From Acidobacteriota bacterium (lineage in GTDB: Bacteria; Acidobacteriota; Terriglobia; Bryobacterales; Bryobacteraceae), in assembly GCA_025353165.1 (NCBI GenBank), contig JANXRE010000024.1, positions 24,113 through 88,112 on the forward strand: a stretch of DNA of 64,000 nucleotides. The letters run 5' to 3'. Positions within the stretch are counted from its first letter, which is position 1. Every line of letters starts with the position of its first letter. The position numbers and the translations under genes were made by a program. The notes under the pieces are model-generated. The model had not been told where the DNA came from, searched no databases, and saw only the letters and a program-made list of their open reading frames with translations. Of the stretch, positions 27,500 to 35,630 are shown piece by piece.

Positions 27500-30057
27500 T
27501 CGTCGCGCAAAATCTGCAGGGGCTTCTGTCCCAGGATGCGAAACGAAGCCATCCATCCGGCCACGTTGGCGATGAGGGCTGTTGCCGCGATCGACAGCAG
27601 GTGCGGCCACCACGCCAGCGGCAGCTCGGTTTTCAGAAGACGCTTCAGGACCAGCACCGAGAACGCCGTTGCCAGGATGCTTCCCATTACGCCCGCAACC
27701 GTTCCGAGGATGAGGAACTCCACCGAAAAAATTGCGGCGATGCGGCGGCGCGTCGCGCCGAGGGTCTTCAGCGTGACCACTTCGCGAATTCTGCGCCACC
27801 TCGTTCCGGCGATGCTCGAGGCCAGGATGATGGCGCCGGCCAGAATCGCGAACGCGGAGATGAACCGGATCACCACCGAGATCTGCTCGACTACCTGCTG
27901 GACGATGGCCAGCACGTCGGCCAGGTTCACTACCGTTATGGTCGGGAATTTGCGGTAGAGCGCCACCTGCAGGAGGCCGACAGCGTCCGGTTTCACGCGC
28001 ACGCTGCCGTAGAAAATCACCGGAGCTTGTTCCAACGCGCCGGGGCTGAACAGAAACTCCAGACGCCCGGCGAGGTGAACGGGATCGATCCGGCTGATGC
28101 AGGCCACGGAGGTGGAAACGTCGCGGCCGGCGATCTTCCAGTCGATCCGGTCGCCCACTTTGAGGAGCAGAGTCTTCGAAGCGTCTTCCGAAGCGCAGAT
28201 CTCCGGCTGGTTTGGTTTCTGCCGCCAGAATGCGCCCTGCAGGACTTCCGCATAAGCGGGTTTCTCCGCTACCGCGGTCACCTGCCGGGTGGACCGGAAG
28301 CGGCGGCCGAATCCCTTCAGATCCCGTTTCTCCAGCCCTTGACCGTTGATGCGGACGATCTTGGCCCCGACGGTCCCCATCAGCTCCGGGGCCTTCTCGA
28401 TACCCTTCTGCCGGTTCAGCAGTTGCAGCACGGCGGGCGCATCCTTAGCCGATACGTCCAGCAGGAAAACGTTCGGCATTTCCGGCGGAGCGGTCGTGTT
28501 CATCTCCGCCAGCACTCCATGCTGGATCAGGTACACCGTCAGGGTGAACATCACTCCGATCCCCATGGCGACCAGCGCGGCCTGGGCGTGATTGCCCGGG
28601 CGGTACAGGTTCGCCATGCCGTGACGCGCCGCCACGGGCCAGCGCCACGGGGCGCGGCGCAACAGCAATTTCAATCCGCGCAACAGGCACCACGCGATGG
28701 CTCCCAGGGCCAGCAGGCTGACGAGCAAAGCTCCCGTGAAATAGGCTCCGAGGCGGGCGGCATCGCGCCAGGTTCCGCTGGTCAGCGATCCGGCGATCGC
28801 GGCCAAGCCGAGGATCAAGGCCGCGCCCGCCAGCAGCGAATCGCGGCTCTGGAAGATGCGCACGCGCCAGGGCGGCTTGGACTCCTGCATCTCGCGGCGG
28901 AAAATCAGAACCGGCCGGATGCGCCTCACCCGCAACAGCGTCGGCACGGTGAATAGCAAAGTGGTCAGCAAGCCGATGGCGAGTCCCTGGGCCGCGGGCA
29001 CGATGTCGAGAGAGATGCCGGGCGATTGAGGGAAGTACTTCGCGATCAGGATGGGGAACACACCTTGCACAGCGAGACCAAGAAGGATCCCCAACAGTCC
29101 TCCGGCCAGACCCAAGCCCACGGTCTGGATGAGGTAGATCCTCATCACCTGCGAAGACCGCGCGCCCAGGCATTTCATCACCGCGATGGTGTCCAGGCGC
29201 TGCTGCAAGTGGGCGCTCATGGCCGTCGCCACGCCGAGCGCCCCCACGATCAAGCTGATCAGACTGACGAGACTGAGGAACGTGGTCGCCTCTTCGAGAC
29301 CTTTGGAAATGATCGGGTGTGTTTCGGTGGCGTCGGCGATCATGCTTTCCGGGAATGCCGTCTTCAGGTCTGCCCGGATCGCCTCGATCTTGATTCCGGC
29401 GGGGATCTTGAAAAGGAAGCGCTCGGCGGCGCGGCTGCCCAACTGCATCAGTTTCGCGCGGTCCAACGCTGCGCGCGTCATGAGCATGCGCGGCCCGATG
29501 TTGAGACTGCCTGCCATACGGTCGGGTTCGTTCCGGACCACTCCGGCGATCCGATACTTCTCGCCGCCGACGCCGATCTCGTCGCCGACGTTCTTGCCGG
29601 ACCGTAACAGGAAATCGTCGGAGACCGCGACGGTTTCAGCCGTCAGGGCGGTCCGCGGGTCGAAGTCCGGTTCGAGCCGCAGCTTGCCGAAGAAGGGGTA
29701 ACGCGTTAGATCCACCGCCTTGATCGACACCAGGATGGGGGGCTTTCCCTCTCCAGCGCCGGCCATCGAAATGGTCTCGGTGATCCAGGTCCGCACGACT
29801 CCGCGCTGCGCGAGCGCGTCCATCCGAGCGATCTGCTCTGGCGTTGGCAGCGCGAAGGTTCGCACCGAAAGGTCCGCCGCAAGGAGCGTGCGGGCCTCGC
29901 GCATCAGCATGTTGTGGAACGCGCGGCTGAATCCGCGCACGCCGGTGAGCGCGCCGACACCGGCCGCGACCGCCAGGATCACAAAAGTGAATTTCAGAGC
30001 GGAGGGCCGCGCTTCCCTCCACGCGATCTTCGCCGCTGTCCGCCAGCCGAACCTCAT
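27496..30057 (-). CDS. YbbP-type FtsX-family ABC permease
   Basis: 853 residues. An N-terminal TM (ALKFTFVILAVAAGVGALTG) is followed by a large periplasmic domain (about 45-265), a TM block with FtsX motifs (LQQRLDTIAVMKCLGARSSQ), a central group of four TMs (about 390-500), a second periplasmic domain (about 505-715) and a last TM block (WRRIREVVTLKTLGATRRRI). Ten predicted TMs in this order match E. coli YbbP rather than LolC/E. The start overlaps the ATPase stop by four bases. The family partners YbbA and is thought to work in envelope lipid or lipoprotein traffic. The stop overlaps the glycosyltransferase start (ATGA). Confidence 0.87.
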   Translation of the reverse strand: MRFGWRTAAKIAWREARPSALKFTFVILAVAAGVGALTGVRGFSRAFHNMLMREARTLLAADLSVRTFALPTPEQIARMDALAQRGVVRTWITETISMAGAGEGKPPILVSIKAVDLTRYPFFGKLRLEPDFDPRTALTAETVAVSDDFLLRSGKNVGDEIGVGGEKYRIAGVVRNEPDRMAGSLNIGPRMLMTRAALDRAKLMQLGSRAAERFLFKIPAGIKIEAIRADLKTAFPESMIADATETHPIISKGLEEATTFLSLVSLISLIVGALGVATAMSAHLQQRLDTIAVMKCLGARSSQVMRIYLIQTVGLGLAGGLLGILLGLAVQGVFPILIAKYFPQSPGISLDIVPAAQGLAIGLLTTLLFTVPTLLRVRRIRPVLIFRREMQESKPPWRVRIFQSRDSLLAGAALILGLAAIAGSLTSGTWRDAARLGAYFTGALLVSLLALGAIAWCLLRGLKLLLRRAPWRWPVAARHGMANLYRPGNHAQAALVAMGIGVMFTLTVYLIQHGVLAEMNTTAPPEMPNVFLLDVSAKDAPAVLQLLNRQKGIEKAPELMGTVGAKIVRINGQGLEKRDLKGFGRRFRSTRQVTAVAEKPAYAEVLQGAFWRQKPNQPEICASEDASKTLLLKVGDRIDWKIAGRDVSTSVACISRIDPVHLAGRLEFLFSPGALEQAPVIFYGSVRVKPDAVGLLQVALYRKFPTITVVNLADVLAIVQQVVEQISVVIRFISAFAILAGAIILASSIAGTRWRRIREVVTLKTLGATRRRIAAIFSVEFLILGTVAGVMGSILATAFSVLVLKRLLKTELPLAWWPHLLSIAATALIANVAGWMASFRILGQKPLQILRDE

Positions 30058-30725
30058 GGCTCGTCAGCCACAACGCGACCGTCTCTTAATGTGATGCGGC
30101 GGTCGGCCCGGAGCGCCAGTTCCTGATCGTGAGTCACGAGCACGAGCGTGGAGCCTCCGCGCCGGTTCATGTCGAACAGCAGGTCGAGAATGCGGCTTCC
30201 GTTCTCACTGTCGAGATTGCCCGTTGGCTCGTCGGCAAACAGGATGGGCGGGCGGGTGATGAAAGCGCGCGCCAGGGCCACGCGCTGCTGCTCGCCGCCG
30301 GAGAGCTGAACGGGGTAATGCTCGCCGCGCTCCGCGAGTCCGACGCTGGCGAGCAACTCGCGGGCGCGTGAAGCGCCGTCGGGGCCGCCGCCGGTCAACT
30401 CATAGGGGAGCAGCACGTTTTCTTCCGCAGTCAGCGTCGGGATGAGGTGGTAAGACTGAAACACGAATCCGATCTTGCGCCCGCGCAGTTCGGCCATGCG
30501 GTCTTCCGGCAGGCCGGCTATCTCCTCGCCGTCGAGCAGAATGCTGCCCGAGGTGGGCGAATCCAGCCCGGCGAGCAGGCCGAGCAGCGTAGTTTTTCCG
30601 CTGCCCGAAGGGCCCAGGATCGCCGCCACTTGTCCTTTCGGAATGTCGAGATCTATTCCGCGCAGAATCTCGACGCGGTGCGTGCCGGTCGAAATTGTTT
30701 TTGTAAGCCCCCGAACCTGGATCAA
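30054..30725 (-). CDS. YbbA/LolD-type ABC transporter ATPase
   Basis: 223 residues, normal for the family. All ATPase motifs are present: Walker [18 protein letters not shown]-loop [20 protein letters not shown], signature [15 protein letters not shown], Walker [18 protein letters not shown] and the H-loop VTHDQELA. The ENVLLPYEL and EPTGNLD sequences place it in the MacB/LolD/YbbA branch that powers FtsX-type permeases without transporting through the membrane channel. It is the first gene of a four-gene unit with 4-base overlaps throughout. The divergent TesA-like gene starts only 27 bases away, so the two promoters must overlap. Confidence 0.92.
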   Translation of the reverse strand: MIQVRGLTKTISTGTHRVEILRGIDLDIPKGQVAAILGPSGSGKTTLLGLLAGLDSPTSGSILLDGEEIAGLPEDRMAELRGRKIGFVFQSYHLIPTLTAEENVLLPYELTGGGPDGASRARELLASVGLAERGEHYPVQLSGGEQQRVALARAFITRPPILFADEPTGNLDSENGSRILDLLFDMNRRGGSTLVLVTHDQELALRADRRITLRDGRVVADEP

Positions 30726-30752
30726 ACTCCATTATGAACCGGCGGGCATAGG

Positions 30753-31421
30753 ATGATGTCTGTAGTGAACCGTCTTCTCCTTATCGCGGCGCTTTTGCTT
30801 ACGGCCTGTGGCACGCACAAGCCCGATCCAGCGCCGGAAGAAACCACGGCCGCCAAGCCGGCACAATCGGATGACCGGCGTGTGTTGGCCGCCTTCGGGG
30901 ATTCGTTGACCGCGGGATACGGCGCGGAGCCAGGCAAGAGTTACCCCGATTTCCTGCAGCAGGAGATCGATCGGAAAGGGTATCGATGGCGCGTCGCAAA
31001 TCTCGGTGTGAGCGGCGATACTTCGACGGACGGACTGGCCCGGGTGGGCGAGGCGATCGCGCTGAGACCGGGCATCGTCATCCTCGAATTGGGCGGCAAC
31101 GACGGACTGCGCGGGATACCGATTGAGCGCATGCGCGACAATCTCGATCGGACGATCGCCGAATTTCAGACGGCGGGAGCTAAGGTTGTTCTCGCCGCAA
31201 TGACGCTGCCTCCGAATTACGGGCCGGAGTACATCTCTGGTTTTGAGACTGCCTATCGCGACCTGGCCAGGAAATACCGTTTGACGATGATCCCTTTTCT
31301 ACTGAAAGGCGTCGGAGGACACGCCGAGTTGATGCAGCGGGATGGTTTGCATCCCACGGCCGAGGGAAACCGGCGGGTGGCCGCGAACGTGATGCGGGTG
31401 GTCGAGCCGTTGTTGAGGTAA
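30753..31421 (+). CDS. TesA-like SGNH/GDSL lipoprotein esterase
   Basis: 222 residues. A lipoprotein signal is clear (LLLIAALLLTACGT, Cys at about 20), so the protein is anchored to a membrane instead of free in the periplasm as E. coli TesA. SGNH blocks: I FGDSLTAGYGAEPGKSY with the nucleophile Ser; II Gly in NLGVSGDTS; III GGNDGLRG with Asn; V DGLHPTAEG with Asp and His. Length and all blocks match arylesterase/thioesterase I/lysophospholipase L1. Either of two adjacent ATGs (30753, 30756) can start it. The divergent neighbours are ybbA- and ybbP-like, the same gene order as E. coli tesA-ybbAP, which supports a link between this esterase and envelope lipids. A REP-like hairpin follows five bases after the stop. 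Confidence 0.9.
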   Translation: MMSVVNRLLLIAALLLTACGTHKPDPAPEETTAAKPAQSDDRRVLAAFGDSLTAGYGAEPGKSYPDFLQQEIDRKGYRWRVANLGVSGDTSTDGLARVGEAIALRPGIVILELGGNDGLRGIPIERMRDNLDRTIAEFQTAGAKVVLAAMTLPPNYGPEYISGFETAYRDLARKYRLTMIPFLLKGVGGHAELMQRDGLHPTAEGNRRVAANVMRVVEPLLR

Positions 31422-31426
31422 GACAG

Positions 31427-31472
31427 GCGTCGCCAAGAGTGGCGATGCGGCACGCAAGAGTGCGTGCGCCAC
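31427..31472. repeat. REP-like palindromic repeat, copy 2 (reverse orientation)
   Basis: Reads GCGTCGCCAAGAGTGGCGA and ends AGAGTGCGTGCGCCAC, the reverse complement of the unit at 17717-17764. The first part folds as a hairpin (TCGCCA/TGGCGA). It starts five bases after the esterase stop and ends six bases before the end of the convergent glutaminase-family gene. Confidence 0.8.
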
Positions 31473-31478
31473 GCAAGC

Positions 31479-33545
31479 TTAGCGGCTGGACCATTTCTTC
31501 CAGGTGGCTGGATCGTCCAGCATCTTGATGAACACTCCTCCGACTACCGAGCGCGCCTGAAAGCCCACCTGTTTTCCGGTGGTGGTGGAGTACCAGTCGC
31601 TCAAAGGGACGCGCGTTGGAGTCTCGTTGGCGAAACGGTAACCCGCATCGGCGATGGATTCGAAGCCTCGCAAATCGCCGGCCAGCGTGGCCGCCCAGAT
31701 GAGCCAGTCGAGTTTCGTGTAGGCCTCGCGATTGTCGAGCGGGAGCCCGAACTCGTTGCGCTTGGTTTGGTAGAACGCGGTTTCATCCCGCGCGATCGAG
31801 GCAGGGAAGAGATGGTAGCCGAGGAGGTTGTCCCACACAAGGTTGTACTTCTGGCTCCACGTCCCCGGCTTGTCGAAGGCCAGGCGGTAGTGGCCGCCAT
31901 CGGCAGCCATTCCCGTCCAGTTCGCTGCCATGTTGCGCGACAAGGCCAGGTATCGTTCCGCTTCGGGAGTCTTCCCAAGCGCGGCGGCAAGTTCCGAGTA
32001 ACTCCGCAGGGCGAGGATCGCTTTCAACGACAGGTTCGTATTGTGCGCGAGGTGTCCCGCGAAATCGTCGGTACAGAGCTGATTTTCCGGATCCAGCCCT
32101 TTTTCGCCCAAATACCCGGCCCATCTCGAAAGAATCGGCCAGTATTTTTCCGCGAGGCTCGCATTGCCCTCGGCCTTCGCGAGGGCGGCGATCATAATGA
32201 GCATGTTTCCGCTCTCCTCGACGGGCATCTGGTTCTCCTCGCTGGTTTCGCCGCCGCCGTAGCCCTGGCCATCGGCCAGCGGGTACCGCCCCAAGTCGTG
32301 CGGCGCGTACGGCCAGCGCCATCGCGACATGGCGGCGTATTCCAGGACGGGGACCAGTTGCGCTTCCAACAGGCTGGGGTTCAGCAGGAGGAAGAACGGC
32401 GAGGAAGGATATGTAACATCGACCGTGTCGATGGAGCCGTTGCTGAAATTCTCCTTGGAAAAATAGAGCGGCCGGCCATCCACGTCGGCTACCAATTTGT
32501 GGGCCGCGAGAGTCTGGCGGTATGCCGCGATGGCCAGGGCGGCATATTTCGGACCGCCAGCGTGCACGAGGTCCGCGGCCAGTTCTTCGTCGAACTTCTT
32601 CGCCCGTTGGAGCAGCGCGGGATAATCGGCCACCGCCGCGCGGAGAAGTCCGGCGGCATCCATGCCGTTGCGGCGCCAGTAGGGACGAAGGCGGCGCTGG
32701 AAATACTCGATGGAGAATATGTCGTCGTAGGCGAGCAGGGCATATCGGGATACCGCCGCGCCCGATACCCGGCCAAAATCGAGCTTCGCCGCCAGCACCG
32801 GCGGATCGTCCCGATAGGGATCGGTCTGATCGAGTTCGTCGTTTTCGGGCAAGAGTCCGGTTTCGACGAAGCGCTGCGCGGCCCGAGGGGAAGAGGTGCG
32901 CAACTCGCCCGCCGGCGCGGTGAGGTACAGGTAGCCCCAGTCAATCCGCAGGTCGTCGCCGGATTTCGCCAGCACGGATTGATCCGTGGAACCGGCGCGA
33001 ATCGCCTCCATTTCGCCCGCGCGCAATCGCGAGCAGGCGACGCGTTGCTCCGGCGTGTTGACCGCGATGCGCGCGCTGGCGTCGAAGTATACGGAAACGG
33101 CGTGAGTGCGCCCGTCCGTGGATCGGACGTCCCAGATCAGGTAGGTCGCCGGGCGCGACAAAATGTCCAGGTCGGAAGGAAAGGCGGGGGTGAAGAACGT
33201 GAAATCCAGATGCAGGCCGCCGCCCTCGAAATGGTAAATGGAACGTGTGGGTGTCAGCTCAAAGCCGGTCTGCGCCATGGCCGGAGTGCCGCGCGGGCGG
33301 TCTCCTGCGAATCTGTACGCGGCTCCGTCCACGCGGATCAGGCCGGCCAGGGGTTGCGGGGCTCCAGTCCAGTGCCGCGCCGGGCCATCCGTTAGGCGGT
33401 CGTGGAAGGACCAGATGCTGAAGTACGGATCATGGACGATCAAGGGCGTGGCCGGGGGACGAATCGGCGACGGAGGCTCGGCCGACAGGCAGGCGAGCGC
33501 CAGGGAGATGGCCAGCCCCGGACATAGGAATTGAGGAGAAGACAT
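31479..33545 (-). CDS. Secreted glutaminase-A-like (DUF4965/DUF5127) protein
   Basis: 688 residues with a signal peptide (LCPGLAISLALACLSA). After it comes PPATPLIVHDPYFSIWSFHD and ARHWTGAPQPLAGLIRVDG, the standard opening of this family. Residues about 85-290 form the beta-rich DUF5127 part. Residues about 310-680 form the (alpha/alpha)6 DUF4965/DUF1793 part (TVDVTYPSSPFFLLLNPSLL; PYAPHDLGRYPLADGQGYGG; EESGNMLIMIAALAKAEG; LCTDDFAGHLAHNTNLSLKA; KYNLVWDNLLG). Fungal relatives are called glutaminase A, but the fold and acidic residues are those of glycoside hydrolases and the real substrate in bacteria is unclear. The 5' 173 bases and about 58 bases upstream are duplicated at 40094-40335. Confidence 0.87.
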   Translation of the reverse strand: MSSPQFLCPGLAISLALACLSAEPPSPIRPPATPLIVHDPYFSIWSFHDRLTDGPARHWTGAPQPLAGLIRVDGAAYRFAGDRPRGTPAMAQTGFELTPTRSIYHFEGGGLHLDFTFFTPAFPSDLDILSRPATYLIWDVRSTDGRTHAVSVYFDASARIAVNTPEQRVACSRLRAGEMEAIRAGSTDQSVLAKSGDDLRIDWGYLYLTAPAGELRTSSPRAAQRFVETGLLPENDELDQTDPYRDDPPVLAAKLDFGRVSGAAVSRYALLAYDDIFSIEYFQRRLRPYWRRNGMDAAGLLRAAVADYPALLQRAKKFDEELAADLVHAGGPKYAALAIAAYRQTLAAHKLVADVDGRPLYFSKENFSNGSIDTVDVTYPSSPFFLLLNPSLLEAQLVPVLEYAAMSRWRWPYAPHDLGRYPLADGQGYGGGETSEENQMPVEESGNMLIMIAALAKAEGNASLAEKYWPILSRWAGYLGEKGLDPENQLCTDDFAGHLAHNTNLSLKAILALRSYSELAAALGKTPEAERYLALSRNMAANWTGMAADGGHYRLAFDKPGTWSQKYNLVWDNLLGYHLFPASIARDETAFYQTKRNEFGLPLDNREAYTKLDWLIWAATLAGDLRGFESIADAGYRFANETPTRVPLSDWYSTTTGKQVGFQARSVVGGVFIKMLDDPATWKKWSSR

Positions 33546-33603
33546 GGTGTATGCATGAAGATATCAACATTCGGAATAAGACTGGCACAATACCGGGAAA
33601 TAG
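33373..33603. repeat. Direct repeat, copy A (5' end and leader of the glutaminase-A-like gene)
   Basis: Nearly the same sequence, in the same orientation, is at 40094-40335. The match begins abruptly at TGCCGCGCCGGGCCATCC (33373) and fades after the ATACCGGGAAATA stretch near 33600. Inside the gene most differences are single bases; the leader differs by small indels. Together the two copies bracket about 6.5 kb that holds the LacI regulator, a TonB receptor and an IS21 remnant. Confidence 0.85.
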
Positions 33604-34409
33604 GTACCGTGGGGCTGCCTTGTTTCTGGCGTTTTACAGTTGTGCGTCGTAGGCTCTAGCTGACTACCGGATGGGGCGGGGAAGGGCTTCCGGGAAATAG
33701 ATTCGAACTGGCAGGAGCCGCTCACTGTGCAGCCGATGTGCCGGCAGCATCGGAAGACTGACCTGCGACGTGCAACGAACGATACACAACACTGACCAGT
33801 AGCCACGGAAAATAATAAAAGAACGGTCCCACACCGAGCGGAATCCACTGGACATCGCGCAGGCCGCCGAGGCCAGTGTGGAGGTGCTCCGAATCTTGAT
33901 CAGTATCGGCCCCGCCGAGACAATGCACTTTCAAACCTGGCCGGATAAGGCGTGCAACGCCCCTCCCCTGACAGCAGTGGATCCGGTCACAGGAATATCG
34001 GTGACTTCTCCCAACCTTAATTCTCCACCGTTTGGTGGCGAGGATTTCCAAACTAACCTGATCATGCCGGAGCCGTTCCCATTTTCTGAGCCGCAAGCTC
34101 CCGCCAGGCTCAATCATCCGTCCTACCGGAACAACGGGAATCGCGATGGGCGTGGTCAATTTGCTGACGGCGATTAGCCTTTCCATCGGCCAACCGCCGT
34201 CGTTCTTTAAGTTGTTTCCATTGCAACCGACGGGATGTCGGTAATCTATCCCCGTAAAATTTTCTGAATCCCCACCGCGATAATATCGACGGGGATGCAT
34301 CGTATGAATGAGAGTAGAAATGTTCCGGGACCAAAACGACAAGCACGCCTCGCCCTATACCGAACTCTACGGCTTCCTCAGGCGGGCTTTCTCCTACGTG
34401 CCGATTCAC
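33604..34409. other. 806-bp region without a convincing gene
   Basis: The region is noticeably more AT-rich than its neighbours. A minus frame at 33722-34342 (206 codons) is open but is rich in Cys, Trp, His and Arg, shows no domain and has no ribosome site; a plus frame at 33878-34177 is equally unconvincing. Best read as decayed or regulatory sequence between the glutaminase leader and the end of the LacI gene. Confidence 0.5.
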
Positions 34410-35441
34410 TCAATCCGCGTGCTCTTGCAGCCGCGTGGACTCGCGGACCACCAGTCGAGTTGAGTAGCAGACGCCGATCTGTTCGATCGGTGGGCGCCGC
34501 TCAATCATTTCGATGAGCAGTTGCGCACCGAGGGCGAGCATGTCGTACCAAGGAATCTCCACTGCCGTGAGCGCGGGACGCGTGAATGCCGTTTCGCGTG
34601 TCCCGTCCATCGCCACAACACCGATGTCTCGCGGCGCGTTGATGTTCAGATCGTGGAGCGCCTTCAAGCAGCCCAGGGCAGCGCGATCACTACTCACCAC
34701 CAGCGCGTCGGGAGGAGCGGGAAGTTGCATCAGCCGCCGCGCGCCTTCGTACCCTCCTTCCAGATTCAACTCGATCTCCGTCACCAACGCTGGCTCGACA
34801 GCCAGCCCGGCCGCCGCATGGGCCTGCTCGAAGCCTTGCTGATAGAGCCTGTTGCTGACATAGCGCGTGTTGCCGGACAACAGCCCGATGCGGCGATACC
34901 GGTATTTCAGCAAGTGCTCGGCCGCCATGAATCCCACCTTTAGGTGGTCGGCGCCGATGTAATTGAGCGCGGTCCCCGGAAGCAGGCGGTTCACGATCAG
35001 AAACGGGATATCGTGCTTGCGGAATGGCTCCGAGTCCCGCACCTCGTCCCGCGTGCGGAACAGCAGGGCGCCCGCGAATTCCTGACGAGCGATCATCACG
35101 TCTTCCGCTTTGTCACCGAGTTGCGGATTGTAGGAACCGACCATGGCGGCATAGTTGAACCGCGCGGCGACATCGCCGATGGCACTCAAGCCCTGTTGGG
35201 TGAAGTTCGTCCGCATGCCCCATTGTTCGGCTGCGGCGGGCATGAGAAAGCCGATTAAGCGGCTCCGTCCGGCATCGCCGCGTGCCTCGCCCGGCCGGTA
35301 GTCCATCTGATGAACGGCCGACAATACCCTCCGCCGCGTACCTTCGTTGACGCCCGCCACTCCATTCAGAACCCGTGAGACCGTGCTGGCGGAAACACCC
35401 GCCTTGAGGCCTATGTCGCGCAAAGTGTTTCTTGCAATCAC
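34410..35441 (-). CDS. LacI-family transcriptional regulator
   Basis: 343 residues from a GTG at 35441, chosen because the helix-turn-helix then starts at the usual place (TLRDIGLKAGVSASTVSRVL, followed by NGVAGVNEGTRRRVLSAV); the frame is open 44 codons further without coding character. The hinge region (MDYRPGEARGDAGRSRLIGF) is followed by the periplasmic-binding-like effector domain: VIGADHLKVG-type sequence YIGADHLKVGFMAAEHLL, RRIGLLSGNT, and PPDALVVSSDRAALGCLKAL. Family role: a sugar-responsive repressor or activator. It is divergent from a TonB receptor; the 189-bp gap holds several TTGCA/TGCAA palindromes, one of them over the regulator's own start. It most likely controls that receptor and itself, as is usual for carbohydrate uptake loci. 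Confidence 0.88.
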   Translation of the reverse strand: MIARNTLRDIGLKAGVSASTVSRVLNGVAGVNEGTRRRVLSAVHQMDYRPGEARGDAGRSRLIGFLMPAAAEQWGMRTNFTQQGLSAIGDVAARFNYAAMVGSYNPQLGDKAEDVMIARQEFAGALLFRTRDEVRDSEPFRKHDIPFLIVNRLLPGTALNYIGADHLKVGFMAAEHLLKYRYRRIGLLSGNTRYVSNRLYQQGFEQAHAAAGLAVEPALVTEIELNLEGGYEGARRLMQLPAPPDALVVSSDRAALGCLKALHDLNINAPRDIGVVAMDGTRETAFTRPALTAVEIPWYDMLALGAQLLIEMIERRPPIEQIGVCYSTRLVVRESTRLQEHAD

Positions 35442-35558
35442 TGCAACAATTTTGTAACGGATGAAGATATTTTGCAATATCCGGCCGACATCTCTTGACA
35501 AAATACGCTGCGGGTTGAGAGATTGAAAGTTTACTGGATAGCGCAACGCTTTGCAAAG
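35433..35558. promoter_or_regulatory. Candidate LacI operators and promoter between regulator and TonB receptor
   Basis: Three palindromic elements are seen: TTGCAATCACTGCAA (35433-35447, arms TTGCA/TGCAA, over the regulator's start codon), GATATTTTGCAATATC (35466-35481, arms GATATT/AATATC) and CTTTGCAAAG (35549-35558, perfect). All share a TTGCAA or TGCAA core. TTGACA at 35495-35500 could be a -35 box for the receptor gene; the matching -10 at 35518 is poor. Binding by the LacI protein is inference. Confidence 0.45.
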
Positions 35559-35630
35559 ACCGCAACAAAACATCCACCCGGATGGGCTGCCCGACCGGGC
35601 TGAACTACAAATGGCCAGGAGGCCCTTCCA

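Noticed and set aside
26144..27799. Glycosyltransferase read as a 552-residue protein from 27799
   Set aside because: The first 100 codons overlap the upstream permease gene and are Arg/His/Pro-rich; the ATG at 27499 gives a TM start and ATGA coupling.
31464..33395. Plus-strand frame of 643 codons
   Set aside because: Antisense to the glutaminase-A-like gene, which has a signal peptide and conserved motifs over its full length.
33722..34342. Minus-strand 206-codon frame between the LacI and glutaminase-like genes
   Set aside because: No ribosome site, no domain and odd composition; kept only as part of the non-coding region.
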